DNA of 64,000 nt from Ignavibacteriales bacterium (GTDB taxonomy: Bacteria > Bacteroidota > Ignavibacteria > Ignavibacteriales > Ignavibacteriaceae): NCBI GenBank assembly GCA_016700155.1, contig CP065001.1, forward strand, positions 1,550,001 to 1,614,000, given 5' to 3'. Positions 9,726-18,476 of this stretch are shown here, one piece after another (position 1 is the first letter of the stretch; the number at the start of each line of letters is the position of its first letter). A program made the translations under genes and the position numbers. The notes under the pieces are model-generated. The model was not told the DNA's origin. It worked only from the letters and a program-made list of their open reading frames with translations, and made no database searches.

Positions 9726-10045
9726 AAATCATTAAAAATCTTTCCGCTGTATTTTTTTTAATAATCATTTCTACGCTAATCGGCTGTGATAAAAAACAGC
9801 CGATTCCTGAAGAAAAATTCCTTGAAGTTTATTCTGATCTCACTATTGCTCAGGATACGTCTGCAACAAAAAACAAACATCAGCGTGATTCAGTACAGCA
9901 AATGGTTTTTAGCAGGTACAACATTACTGTTGATGACTATGAAAAAACAACAGAATACTATTCAGCAAATCCTGAAAAGTGGGAGACATTTTTTAACAGG
10001 GTTATCGATTCGCTTGAGGCAAGGAAAAAACGGGCGGCAAAGTAG
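9722..10045 (+). CDS. Small lipoprotein, DUF4296-like
   Basis: The protein of 107 residues has a lipoprotein signal peptide ending in the lipobox STLIGC (Cys22). A short helical domain (EEKFLEVYSDLTIAQDT ... RYNITVDDYEKTTEYYSANP) follows that resembles DUF4296, a family of small Bacteroidota lipoproteins of unknown function. It overlaps the rhomboid gene by four bases and so is likely co-translated with it. Its last 44 bases overlap the 3' end of the convergent recQ gene at 10002, an unusually deep tail-to-tail overlap. Confidence 0.8.
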   Translation: MKIIKNLSAVFFLIIISTLIGCDKKQPIPEEKFLEVYSDLTIAQDTSATKNKHQRDSVQQMVFSRYNITVDDYEKTTEYYSANPEKWETFFNRVIDSLEARKKRAAK

Positions 10046-12635
10046 TCCTGTGTTTTGCGAGTGCAATTCTTAAAAGAGGGTAATCAACCTTATCTCCAAG
10101 AACTTTTTTCAGAGATTTTAATTCAGTCACGCCGTTTTTAATTTCACTTAGTATTTCATCATAAAGATTTGCCGGGTACAGATGACGAATATCTGTTTCA
10201 GGTTTGTATTCAAGAATAGTTTCAATCTGCATCGATATGACCGGCTCTGCGAGCTTTCTCAATGAAGCTATAGCATTGAGATCATATCCCTTCAACAAAA
10301 GCTGGTAGGTTTCATTTATACTTTCAGGTATCTGCTTCTTATTCTCTGAAACACTTACTTCAATCTTTCCTTCAAGAAAATCATTAACAGTTTCAAGAAT
10401 ATCATTGCCAAGTTTGTTGAACATCCTGTTATTAAAACCCGGGATATTCAAAAGCTGATCTTCATTTACGGGTTTGGTTTCTGCTATTGTTCTCAGTATT
10501 TGGTCAGAGCAAATCAGGTATGGTGTCTGCACAAATTTTTTAGCCGCGGCGTTTCTTACCTCACGTAACCTGTTGAATAACACAAGATCTTTTTCATAGT
10601 CAGTTGTTTTTAAGTTTGAAGTGGATGTCTGTTCACCTTCAAAATTTAATTTGAAATCCTTAAGTACCAGTTCAAATTTTTTATATAGTGAGTGCTCAAG
10701 TTTATGTGACGCAAGAAGTGTGCTTATTACGTTTTCGATATCTGATTTTGAATAGAATGCACATACTCCGAATGTTGTAAAACCGCGATACTTTTCTCTT
10801 TTCCCTGAACCTGTAAGAATACGGATCAATGAATGCCTGTTTATCGATCCGTTACTTTCGGATAATGTTCTTAAAATTATTTCTGAAAGATATTCTTCTG
10901 TTGAAGATGAAACTTTTTCTGTGGTTAAACAGCGGTCGCACTTTCCGCATTTGTAGTCAGTTACATCTTCACCAAAATATTTTAAGATCACTTTGAACCT
11001 GCATTCATTTGTAAAAACAAGTTCAAGCATCTTGTCTAATTTTGATTGAAGCCGTAAATAGTTTTCGTTGATCCTCCGGTAATCCAGTTTAAGTCGTTCC
11101 GCTTCGACTCTTGGTGATGTAAGAATAATATTGTCGCCTGTTATACTTCGTTTGTATTCGATCATTCCAAGATTATCGAGAATTGTAAATTGTTCATCAA
11201 GCGAACGTGCATCAATATCATAAGCTGCTGACATTTTGGACAGTGAAAAACCGATACTTCCTGAAAAAAGATTTGCGCCGTATTCTCGGACAAGTTTTAT
11301 CAAAAGATCTTTTACAGAATCACTCGCCGGAGAATTTTTTATAAACTCTCTCAACACGGTTTTATCAACAAGAACCCTGATAGATTCTTTCGATTCAAGT
11401 TCAGAAAGTTTTTTGAGATAACCACCGCCTTCAAGTATCTTTAACGCCGAATGTAAAAGTCCGCGATTGATTTCCCGTTTTGCCGTTGCAGAAATGAAAT
11501 CAACATTCAGAGGAATTGGTGAATCAGAAATATTACCGACTGCAATTCTGCCGTAATCACACACAGCATCATAAACAGAGTGCAGCAATTTCTTGTCCGG
11601 GTTGGATGCAGAGATAAAGTAGTTTTGAATTTTAATATCATCATCATTATGAAGAAGGAAAGCATAAGACTCTTCACCATCTCTTCCAGCTCTTCCGATT
11701 TCCTGGTAATAATTTTCAATCGAACCGGGAGTGTTTAAATGAATTATCAACCTGATATCGCTTTTGTCAATACCCATTCCAAACGCATTGGTGGCTGCTA
11801 TAACAGGATACTTGCCATTAATAAAATCTTCCTGAACCCGTCTACGTTCTTCTGCCGGAAGACCGGCGTGATAATACACACAAGGGATTTTATGTAGTAC
11901 AAGATATTCGGTTATCTCCTCGGTTTTTTTACGCGATGAAGTATAGATAATTGCGGGAGTACCAAAACGTTTTAGCAGTTCAACGCATTTTTGTTTTTTA
12001 CGGTTTGACAGAAGCACGTTGACGGAGATATTTTTTCTCTCAAATCCTTTAACAATTATTTCAGGTTCTTTAAGACCGAGCTGCAATTTTATATCCTCAA
12101 CAACTTCCGGTGTTGCTGTTGCGGTAAAAGCCGAGACTTTTTTTATTTCAAGGTATTCGATAAAGTTCTTTATGTTGGAATAACTTGGACGGAAGTTATG
12201 TCCCCATTCACTTATACAATGAGCTTCATCAACAAATAGAAAAGTCGGGTTAAGTTTTTTTAGTCTTTCAGCAAACGAACTTGTTTCAAGTTTTTCCGGT
12301 GCAAGGTAGAGTAATTTAATTTCTCCATACTGAATTGCCTGCAGTACATCTTCAACTTCACTGAATGACATAGTACTGTTAATGAACGCGGCGATTCTCT
12401 GGTTTTTATTTAACGAATCAACCTGGTCTTTCATCAATGCAATCAGAGGTGAAATGACAATTGAAAAATTATCCGATATAAGAGACGGTACCTGGTAACA
12501 AATAGATTTGCCTGCACCTGTCGGTAACACCGCAACAATATTTTTGCGGGAAAGAATGGACGTAATTATTTCTTCCTGTCCTGGGCGAAAAGATTTGTAT
12601 CCGAAATATTTTTCTAAAGCTTCGTATTTAGTCAT
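10002..12635 (-). CDS. recQ: RecQ-type ATP-dependent DNA helicase, long form
   Basis: It unwinds DNA 3' to 5' in recombination and repair. Helicase domain 1 has Walker A PTGAGKSICYQ and FVDEAHCISEWGHNFRPSY; domain 2 has ATNAFGMGIDK and QEIGRAGRDG. A zinc-binding region follows (Cys-rich, CGKCDRCL around residues 550-570), then a winged-helix RQC region and an HRDC domain (about 690-760, LLNIPGFNNRMFNKLG). At 877 residues it is longer than the usual 600-residue bacterial RecQ. The extra C-terminus (about 775-877) looks like an additional helix-turn-helix module (YQLLLKGYDLNAIASLRKL). It is transcribed convergently with the rhomboid operon and its 3' end overlaps the lipoprotein gene by 44 bases. 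Confidence 0.94.
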   Translation of the reverse strand: MTKYEALEKYFGYKSFRPGQEEIITSILSRKNIVAVLPTGAGKSICYQVPSLISDNFSIVISPLIALMKDQVDSLNKNQRIAAFINSTMSFSEVEDVLQAIQYGEIKLLYLAPEKLETSSFAERLKKLNPTFLFVDEAHCISEWGHNFRPSYSNIKNFIEYLEIKKVSAFTATATPEVVEDIKLQLGLKEPEIIVKGFERKNISVNVLLSNRKKQKCVELLKRFGTPAIIYTSSRKKTEEITEYLVLHKIPCVYYHAGLPAEERRRVQEDFINGKYPVIAATNAFGMGIDKSDIRLIIHLNTPGSIENYYQEIGRAGRDGEESYAFLLHNDDDIKIQNYFISASNPDKKLLHSVYDAVCDYGRIAVGNISDSPIPLNVDFISATAKREINRGLLHSALKILEGGGYLKKLSELESKESIRVLVDKTVLREFIKNSPASDSVKDLLIKLVREYGANLFSGSIGFSLSKMSAAYDIDARSLDEQFTILDNLGMIEYKRSITGDNIILTSPRVEAERLKLDYRRINENYLRLQSKLDKMLELVFTNECRFKVILKYFGEDVTDYKCGKCDRCLTTEKVSSSTEEYLSEIILRTLSESNGSINRHSLIRILTGSGKREKYRGFTTFGVCAFYSKSDIENVISTLLASHKLEHSLYKKFELVLKDFKLNFEGEQTSTSNLKTTDYEKDLVLFNRLREVRNAAAKKFVQTPYLICSDQILRTIAETKPVNEDQLLNIPGFNNRMFNKLGNDILETVNDFLEGKIEVSVSENKKQIPESINETYQLLLKGYDLNAIASLRKLAEPVISMQIETILEYKPETDIRHLYPANLYDEILSEIKNGVTELKSLKKVLGDKVDYPLLRIALAKHRTTLPPVFSLPQANR

Positions 12636-12868
12636 TAAAAAAAATGAATTTATATCTGATGAAAGATATGAATAAGTGCTGTAAAGTGCTTTTGGATTGC
12701 AATCATGTAATTTTTATTGTCACTGAATTCCGATTGAGGTAACTTCTATATTAGAAACGACGGATAAATATTTGTCCTTATCTAAATTAACGTAGTTCAC
12801 TATGGTATGATAATTGTCAATTGTGTTAATTATTCAATAATAAAATGTTAACTAAAACAGGTAGACCA

Positions 12869-15649
12869 ATGAAAAAACTTTTCCTTTTTGTTTCCATACT
12901 TTTGATTACAGCTCAGAGTAATTCGCAGGTCAGATATACAGACCAGCTGCTGGATAATACAATTTACAGTAATGCGCCGGATGAGGTTCGTAACAGGAAA
13001 CCGTTTATACGTGAGTGGATGTTTTTTGAGGAACGTGCTTATCCAAATGGTTTCATTCCCGCTGATGCTTACAAAAATTCTCTGGATCAAAAAAGATTAA
13101 TGGAGAATGATAACAGTAATTCGACGATGGCTGTGACCTGGGTTAGTCTTGGTCCAACGCCCGGTTCATATCCCGGTTATGGAAGTATTTCCTCACGCAT
13201 TGTTACCGGTGCTTATCATCCAACCGATCCGAATATAATATATATCGGTCCGGCAAACGGCGGTGTTTGGAAAACAACTGATGGCGGAACAAACTGGCAG
13301 CCGTTAGGCGACAATGAAGTTTCAATGTCGATGGGTGCAATTGCAATTGATCCGGTTAATCCGAATATAGTTTATGCTGGAACAGGCGAGGCAACTTACA
13401 GCGGCGCCTCTTATTACGGAAGAGGTTTATTAAAATCGACTAATGCGGGCACTTCCTGGATAAATATAACATCGGGACTACCTTCATCATCATATTTTTC
13501 AAGATTAGTTCTAAGACCAGGCAATCCATCAGAATTGCTTGCTGCGCTTGGTTCAAGCGGACTTTACAGAAGCACAAATGCGGGAGTTACATGGACACAA
13601 TTATCAGGCGGACGATGCGACGATGTTGTGTTCACTCCAAATGGAGATACTGCTTTTGCTGTCGGATCCGGAACAGGGATTGTGAGATCTATAAATGGTG
13701 GAGCATCGTTTTCAGCTTTTGGAAGTTCAGGATTACCATCAGGTACAAGGACACATTTTGATTTGTGTGCCTCATCTTCATCAGTAATGTATGCTGCGGT
13801 TTATACTTCAAGCACATTCACAGCACATAAATCCACTAACTCAGGATTGAACTGGACTCAAGTTTCAGCGAGTTACAATTTTGACGGCGGACAGGCGTGG
13901 TATGATATGTATCTTCGTGTAAATCCTGTTAACCCAAACCAGGTTTTTATAGGAACGATTGATATTCATCGTTCGACTGACGGAGGATCGTCATTCACAA
14001 ATATTACTAACGGTTATTCAGGTGGTAATGTTCATGTTGATCAGCACTTCATGTTTTTTCATCCATCAAATTCAAACACTATCATAGCAACGAATGACGG
14101 TGGTATTTACAGAAGTACAAATTCGGGAACTTCATTTGTTAATCTGAATCAGAACCTTACGCTTACACAGTTTTATCGGATAACGGCAAGTCCGTTCACA
14201 CCATCAAGAATACTTGGCGGAACCCAGGACAACGGAACACAGCAGACATTCTCCACAATTAACTGGGCTGCTGCGTTTGGCGGTGATGGCGGTGAAGTTG
14301 CTTTCAATCCGTTTGACGCAAACTTTATCATTGGCGAAACACAAAACGGCGGTTTACGCAGAACTACGAACGGTGGTACAAGCTGGGTTTCCGGAACCAG
14401 CGGAATAACAACATCCGAGAGTGTTGCGTGGGTTGCACCTATTGTAGCTCATCCAACAACATCAGGAACATTCTATACGGCGCGTCAAAGAGTTTACCGC
14501 TCAACAAATAACGGCGGAAGCTGGACTGCTGTTTCCGGTAATGTGAACGGATCAAGCGCGGTAAGAGAAATGCACATTTCAAATTCAGATCCGAATATAC
14601 TCTGCGCTTCTTCTTCATCACAGGTTTTCAGATCGACTGACGGCGGTGCAACATTTGTGAACGTATCAACCGGTCTGCCAAGCAAAACAGTTAGCTCGGT
14701 TTATATTCATCCCGACAGCGCAAATGTTATGCTTGTAACATTCCTTGGATTCGGCGGTGCTAAAGTTTATAAGACAACTAACGGCGGAACAAGTTGGTTC
14801 AGTGTTGCGGGTAATTTACCTGATACACCAATCAGCGATGTTTTTATTTATACTGAAGATGCCGGAAACCCTTCAACATATTTTGTGGCAACCGACATCG
14901 GTGTTTTTGTAACAAGGAATGAAGGACAAACCTGGGTTGATCTTGATGACCAGTTACCCAATACAGTTATCAAACATCTTGATTATTCACCTTCAACACA
15001 TACTTTGAGAGCCGGTACACACGGTCGCGGTGTGTATGAAGCTTACATAGACTTTTATCTTCCGGTTGAACTTGCTTCATTCACAGTAATTGCCGGCGAA
15101 GATAAAGTCGTGTTAAACTGGTCAACATCAACAGAAAAAAATAATAAAGGTTTTGAAATCCAGAGAAAATTTAAAAACCAGGATTGGAAAACTATCGGTA
15201 ATGTTGATGGAAACGGAACAACAACTTCGCCTGTCAGTTATTCATTCACTGATAATTTTCTTTTCACTAATTATGAAGGAAAAGTTTTATATCGTTTAAA
15301 GCAAATTGATTTTGACGGCAGCTATGAATTCTCATCAACGGTATTTGCAGATGTTAATTTTGGTGAAAAGGGATTTGTGCTGTATCAGAATTATCCGAAC
15401 CCGTTCAACCCTGTAACCAACATACGTTATTCAATCCCGAATGAGAGTAAGGTAAGTCTGAAAATATTTAATGCAATTGGTCAGGTTGTGGATGAACTTG
15501 TTAACGGTATACAGGATAAAGGTTACAAACAAATTACCTGGAACGCGGAGAACTTTTCGTCCGGAATTTATTTTATTTCACTCGAGGTAGTTGACGGAAC
15601 TACCCAGCAGCAGTACCACGAGATGAGGAAGGTTACGTTGATGAAGTGA
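12869..15649 (+). CDS. BNR/sortilin-like repeat protein with T9SS sorting domain
   Basis: This is an exported protein whose body is built from BNR (sialidase/VPS10-like) repeats with the Asp-box-like core S/TDGG.(T/S)W, repeated ten or more times between residues about 100 and 710. It probably forms one or two large beta-propellers. The start chosen is the internal ATG that gives a clean signal peptide (MKKLFLFVSILLITAQSNSQ). An ATG eight codons earlier (12845) would add a charged extension ahead of it. The C-terminus has the PVELASFTVIA...GFEIQRK module and a sorting domain (QNYPNPFNPVTNIRYSI, ending MRKVTLMK). Similar proteins are annotated as glycosyl hydrolase-like, but no catalytic site was recognised, so the role could be binding. 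A terminator follows at 15688. Confidence 0.88.
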   Translation: MKKLFLFVSILLITAQSNSQVRYTDQLLDNTIYSNAPDEVRNRKPFIREWMFFEERAYPNGFIPADAYKNSLDQKRLMENDNSNSTMAVTWVSLGPTPGSYPGYGSISSRIVTGAYHPTDPNIIYIGPANGGVWKTTDGGTNWQPLGDNEVSMSMGAIAIDPVNPNIVYAGTGEATYSGASYYGRGLLKSTNAGTSWINITSGLPSSSYFSRLVLRPGNPSELLAALGSSGLYRSTNAGVTWTQLSGGRCDDVVFTPNGDTAFAVGSGTGIVRSINGGASFSAFGSSGLPSGTRTHFDLCASSSSVMYAAVYTSSTFTAHKSTNSGLNWTQVSASYNFDGGQAWYDMYLRVNPVNPNQVFIGTIDIHRSTDGGSSFTNITNGYSGGNVHVDQHFMFFHPSNSNTIIATNDGGIYRSTNSGTSFVNLNQNLTLTQFYRITASPFTPSRILGGTQDNGTQQTFSTINWAAAFGGDGGEVAFNPFDANFIIGETQNGGLRRTTNGGTSWVSGTSGITTSESVAWVAPIVAHPTTSGTFYTARQRVYRSTNNGGSWTAVSGNVNGSSAVREMHISNSDPNILCASSSSQVFRSTDGGATFVNVSTGLPSKTVSSVYIHPDSANVMLVTFLGFGGAKVYKTTNGGTSWFSVAGNLPDTPISDVFIYTEDAGNPSTYFVATDIGVFVTRNEGQTWVDLDDQLPNTVIKHLDYSPSTHTLRAGTHGRGVYEAYIDFYLPVELASFTVIAGEDKVVLNWSTSTEKNNKGFEIQRKFKNQDWKTIGNVDGNGTTTSPVSYSFTDNFLFTNYEGKVLYRLKQIDFDGSYEFSSTVFADVNFGEKGFVLYQNYPNPFNPVTNIRYSIPNESKVSLKIFNAIGQVVDELVNGIQDKGYKQITWNAENFSSGIYFISLEVVDGTTQQQYHEMRKVTLMK

Positions 15650-15687
15650 GAAGGAGTAAGAAGTAAGAAGACAGAAGCAAGAATTGA

Positions 15688-15713
15688 GGCGATCAGAAAT
15701 GGTCGCCTTTTTT
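15688..15713 (+). terminator. Intrinsic terminator after the BNR-repeat gene
   Basis: GGCGATC pairs with GGTCGCC (one G-U pair) around the loop AGAAAT and is followed by six T residues. It lies 38 bases past the stop codon. Confidence 0.85.
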
Positions 15714-16171
15714 ATTGAAGATGCGTGATTGTTTGATTGACTGAATGGATGAATGTGGATGATTTCGTCCCTTAAAATTCATAAATCTTAAATCGTTAAT
15801 CTTCAATCAACATTCAAAGTCAATTTCCAATCAGCCATTCAGTCATTCATTCAACTCTTCGCTTCTCCCATTCCCAGTTCCGCCGATTCTTTCCTCACCT
15901 CATTCAACATTAAACATTTAGCATTTGAAATTAGCTTCGCGTTGCTTTAAGTTGCTATTGTTTTTATGCGCCCATTCTCAAATTCCCGGGGCAGTGCTTT
16001 TTGGCAGGTGTACAGGTTTGGCTTGTATGTGGAAAGTGGATCGGGAGGAAAATTATATCTCATTAGGTATTCTAACTATTTTTTAAGAAATATGGTTACT
16101 AAAATTGTTAGTTAAATCTTTCAATTAAATGTCTCTATTGTTCGAGAAAACATTAATTCAAAGTTAAATAA
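15714..16171. other. Gene-free region with degenerate short repeats at the edge of the island
   Basis: No credible gene was found. The first half holds degenerate direct and inverted runs of the type GATTGACTGAATGGATGAAT and its complement-like CATTCAGTCATTCATTCAAC. A related run recurs at about 19783-19825, on the far side of the graspetide locus. The second half contains an unrecognised GC-richer block around 15960-16045 and then becomes strongly AT-rich ahead of the next gene. This change in texture marks the left boundary of an accessory segment. Confidence 0.55.
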
Positions 16172-17005
16172 ATGATAGTCCCGAACTCATTTGAAAAAAT
16201 ATTAGACATTTCAATTTATTTGTCAAAACTGACAAGAAAAGTGAGTTGCTCAAGAAAAGCAAGTGAATGTTCCATTTTTTTTCAAAAAAATATACTTAGT
16301 GCATATACCGTTTTTACAATTTATAATCCAAAACCTGTTATTAGTCTTCCTGCACTCTCTGTGGGCGCTGTATTTCAAGATTTTCCATCAGCATTTGTGA
16401 TAGTTCGTTCTATGTTCGAATCGTATATAAATATGTGCTATCTGTTATTTGATTCTGTCTCAGAAGAAGAAATTGAACATCGTTTGGATTTGTGGGAAAA
16501 ACATGGATTAGTAGAACAGAATATTTTATTAAAATATCGTAATGTTCATAAAGAGAAAATAAATGAGAATCTTAGTGACATTGAGGAAATAAGAAGTAAA
16601 ATTTTGAAGAGTAAACATTTTATAAATTTATCTGATTCTGATAAACAGTCAATAAGTTATTCTGACAAATGGACAAGATTAAATAAAATGCAGCTAGCAG
16701 AAAAAGCTGAGATTAGTTTATCATTGTCACAATTCATTTATAAGTTTCTCTCAAATTATACACACTCAGAAGCTTTTTCATTGATGCAAATAAAAAGTGT
16801 CTCATCATTTGATGAATCTGTTCAGCTTTCAACGCTGCCAAAATTATTTGCTGAAATGATACTGGCCTTGACGCTATGTAAGTTTACGAAGCTAAATTTA
16901 TTCGACAAGAAAATTCTAACTAAAGACAAAGAGATTATTAGGATAATTAGGTACTGGAGTATAACAAGTAAGAAGGAATTTGAAGATTTCGTTTCTGTAA
17001 AATAA
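16172..17005 (+). CDS. Hypothetical protein, DUF5677-like
   Basis: The product of 277 residues is mostly helical. The segment AFVIVRSMFESYINMCYLLFD (from about residue 74) and the later FLSNYTHSEAFSL resemble the R..(F/L)E..I....YL and N.Y.H landmarks of DUF5677-type proteins. These are of unknown function, and some are found near defence or accessory genes. No signal peptide or clear membrane segment was seen. The gene opens an AT-rich block with codon use unlike the housekeeping genes around it and ends 39 bases before the precursor gene. It may belong to the same transcription unit, but a role in the peptide pathway is only inferred. Confidence 0.6.
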   Translation: MIVPNSFEKILDISIYLSKLTRKVSCSRKASECSIFFQKNILSAYTVFTIYNPKPVISLPALSVGAVFQDFPSAFVIVRSMFESYINMCYLLFDSVSEEEIEHRLDLWEKHGLVEQNILLKYRNVHKEKINENLSDIEEIRSKILKSKHFINLSDSDKQSISYSDKWTRLNKMQLAEKAEISLSLSQFIYKFLSNYTHSEAFSLMQIKSVSSFDESVQLSTLPKLFAEMILALTLCKFTKLNLFDKKILTKDKEIIRIIRYWSITSKKEFEDFVSVK

Positions 17006-17044
17006 TAATTATAAAATCATTAAATCAAAAAAATAGGAGTTAAT

Positions 17045-17482
17045 ATGAATAGCCCTTTTTTAGTACAATTTAAGAAACAGAGGTCAAATGAAATTCTATT
17101 AAACTCAATAGAACTGAAATACGATTCTCAATTGAATTATAATATCTTAGAATCAAAAAATGATATCGAATTGCTGACAATGACCAAGACTTCAGTTGTC
17201 AAGAGTGAACAACCTGACGAGGATTCTGAAACATTAAGCAAAGATAAGTTGAATAGATTATACTCTCAAACAAAAATAATAACTGAGGTTAAAACTGAAA
17301 AGTCCGAAAATCTTGTAGAAGATTTAAGCTCTTCTCAATTAAACAAATTATATCTTCAGACAAAGACTATAACAAGAGTCAAATCAGAACAACCAGACGA
17401 AATAGAGGATAGTTTATTTCAGTTATTATTATCAACACAAACATTCACTAAAGCTATTGGCGAAGGTTCTGACGAAGATTAG
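17045..17482 (+). CDS. Putative graspetide (omega-ester RiPP) precursor peptide with four core-like repeats
   Basis: This peptide of 145 residues is rich in Thr, Ser, Lys, Asp and Glu. Residues 4-10 (PFLVQFK) resemble the PFFARFL leader helix recognised by microviridin ligases. Four modules follow, aligned on Thr47, Thr76, Thr106 and Thr131: TKTSVVKSEQPDED, TKIITEVKTEKSEN, TKTITRVKSEQPDE and TQTFTKAIGEGSDED. The spacings are 29, 30 and 25 residues. The first three are separated by similar helical linkers (LNRLYSQ, LNKLYLQ). Each module puts hydroxyl or amine donors (Thr, Ser, Lys) before a cluster of carboxylates, the layout expected for side-chain ester or amide macrocycles. A strong ribosome-binding site (AGGAG) lies seven bases ahead of ATG. 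The ligase gene starts one base after the stop. I know no described precursor with this repeat. Confidence 0.75.
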   Translation: MNSPFLVQFKKQRSNEILLNSIELKYDSQLNYNILESKNDIELLTMTKTSVVKSEQPDEDSETLSKDKLNRLYSQTKIITEVKTEKSENLVEDLSSSQLNKLYLQTKTITRVKSEQPDEIEDSLFQLLLSTQTFTKAIGEGSDED

Positions 17483-17483
17483 T

Positions 17484-18476
17484 ATGGATACTAAATTCAT
17501 ATTAATAGTATCCAATAAAAGAGATGTTACTACTGACCTTGTGGTTAAACGTCTTAGTCAATTAAATATTCCATTCAGAAGATTTAATACAGAAGAATTT
17601 CCTCAAAAAGTTAATTGTACATTAAACCTAACTAATTCTGAAACTGACATTCTAATATCTAATAACGACTGGGAAATGACTTACAATGATATAGCTAGTA
17701 TTTGGTACAGAAGGCCAAAAATTTCCGATTTTACCAATACTAATTTGACACAAGATGAATTCAATTTTGCATTAAGAGAATCAAATTCCTTTCTTTTAAA
17801 TTTATGGGCAATATTAAGGGACAAGACTTGGATTAACAATCCATTTGATTTATATATAGTTGAAAGAAAAGCATATCAATTAAAAGTAGCTGTTGCCGCT
17901 GGATTCACAATCCCAAACACTATAGTAACAAATGATTATACTGTCCTATTGAAGTTCATTGAAAATCATGCTGGAAGCATTGTTGCAAAACCAATTAGTC
18001 ACGGCGGATTTGGTGACAACAACGAGTTTGCAATCTATACCAATGATTTGGGAAGTACTGAATATTCCCTCAATGAAGAATCTGTGAATTGTAGTCCTTT
18101 TATTGTCCAAGAAAAAATTACAGATAAAATTGATGTCAGAGTAACGATTTTTGGTTCTAAAGTATTTGCCCATAAAATACTTGTGAAGAATCAATCACTC
18201 GTAATTGATTGGCGTGTCTTACAACCTGACCAGCTATCTTACGAATTGATAGAAGTTCCTTGTGCATTGCAAAAATCTATAACACAATTTATGCAATTAA
18301 CTAATTTAAAATATGGAGCTATGGATTTTGTAATAGATAAAAATAATAATTGGTTTTTTATTGAAATAAATCCAAATGGTCAATTTGCTTGGTTGGAAAT
18401 AGCTAATGGTGATAAATTAATAGATTCATTAATAGATTTACTATGGACAAACAAAAATGAATTACGAAATCTTTGA
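17484..18476 (+). CDS. Graspetide-type ATP-grasp peptide ligase (MvdC/MvdD-like)
   Basis: Enzymes of this group use ATP to activate Asp/Glu side chains of a precursor peptide and close them onto Thr/Ser (ester) or Lys (amide). Seen here are the N-terminal pre-ATP-grasp segment with IASIWYRRPKIS, the ATP-binding lysine in GSIVAKPISHGGFG, the VQEKITDKIDVRVTIFG strand-turn, and the metal-binding FFIEINPNGQFAWLE. The last two blocks are characteristic of microviridin-type ligases. ATG at 17484, one base after the precursor stop, is chosen over an upstream TTG that would overlap the precursor. Coupled translation is likely because no good ribosome-binding site is near. The 3' end overlaps the next gene by 20 bases. 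The product identity is well supported; its exact ring chemistry is not. Confidence 0.85.
   Translation: MDTKFILIVSNKRDVTTDLVVKRLSQLNIPFRRFNTEEFPQKVNCTLNLTNSETDILISNNDWEMTYNDIASIWYRRPKISDFTNTNLTQDEFNFALRESNSFLLNLWAILRDKTWINNPFDLYIVERKAYQLKVAVAAGFTIPNTIVTNDYTVLLKFIENHAGSIVAKPISHGGFGDNNEFAIYTNDLGSTEYSLNEESVNCSPFIVQEKITDKIDVRVTIFGSKVFAHKILVKNQSLVIDWRVLQPDQLSYELIEVPCALQKSITQFMQLTNLKYGAMDFVIDKNNNWFFIEINPNGQFAWLEIANGDKLIDSLIDLLWTNKNELRNL

Noticed and set aside
12869..15060. CRISPR-like or tandem DNA repeat array
   Set aside because: The periodicity is at protein level (BNR repeats) with diverged DNA; no constant repeats with unique spacers were seen anywhere in the window.
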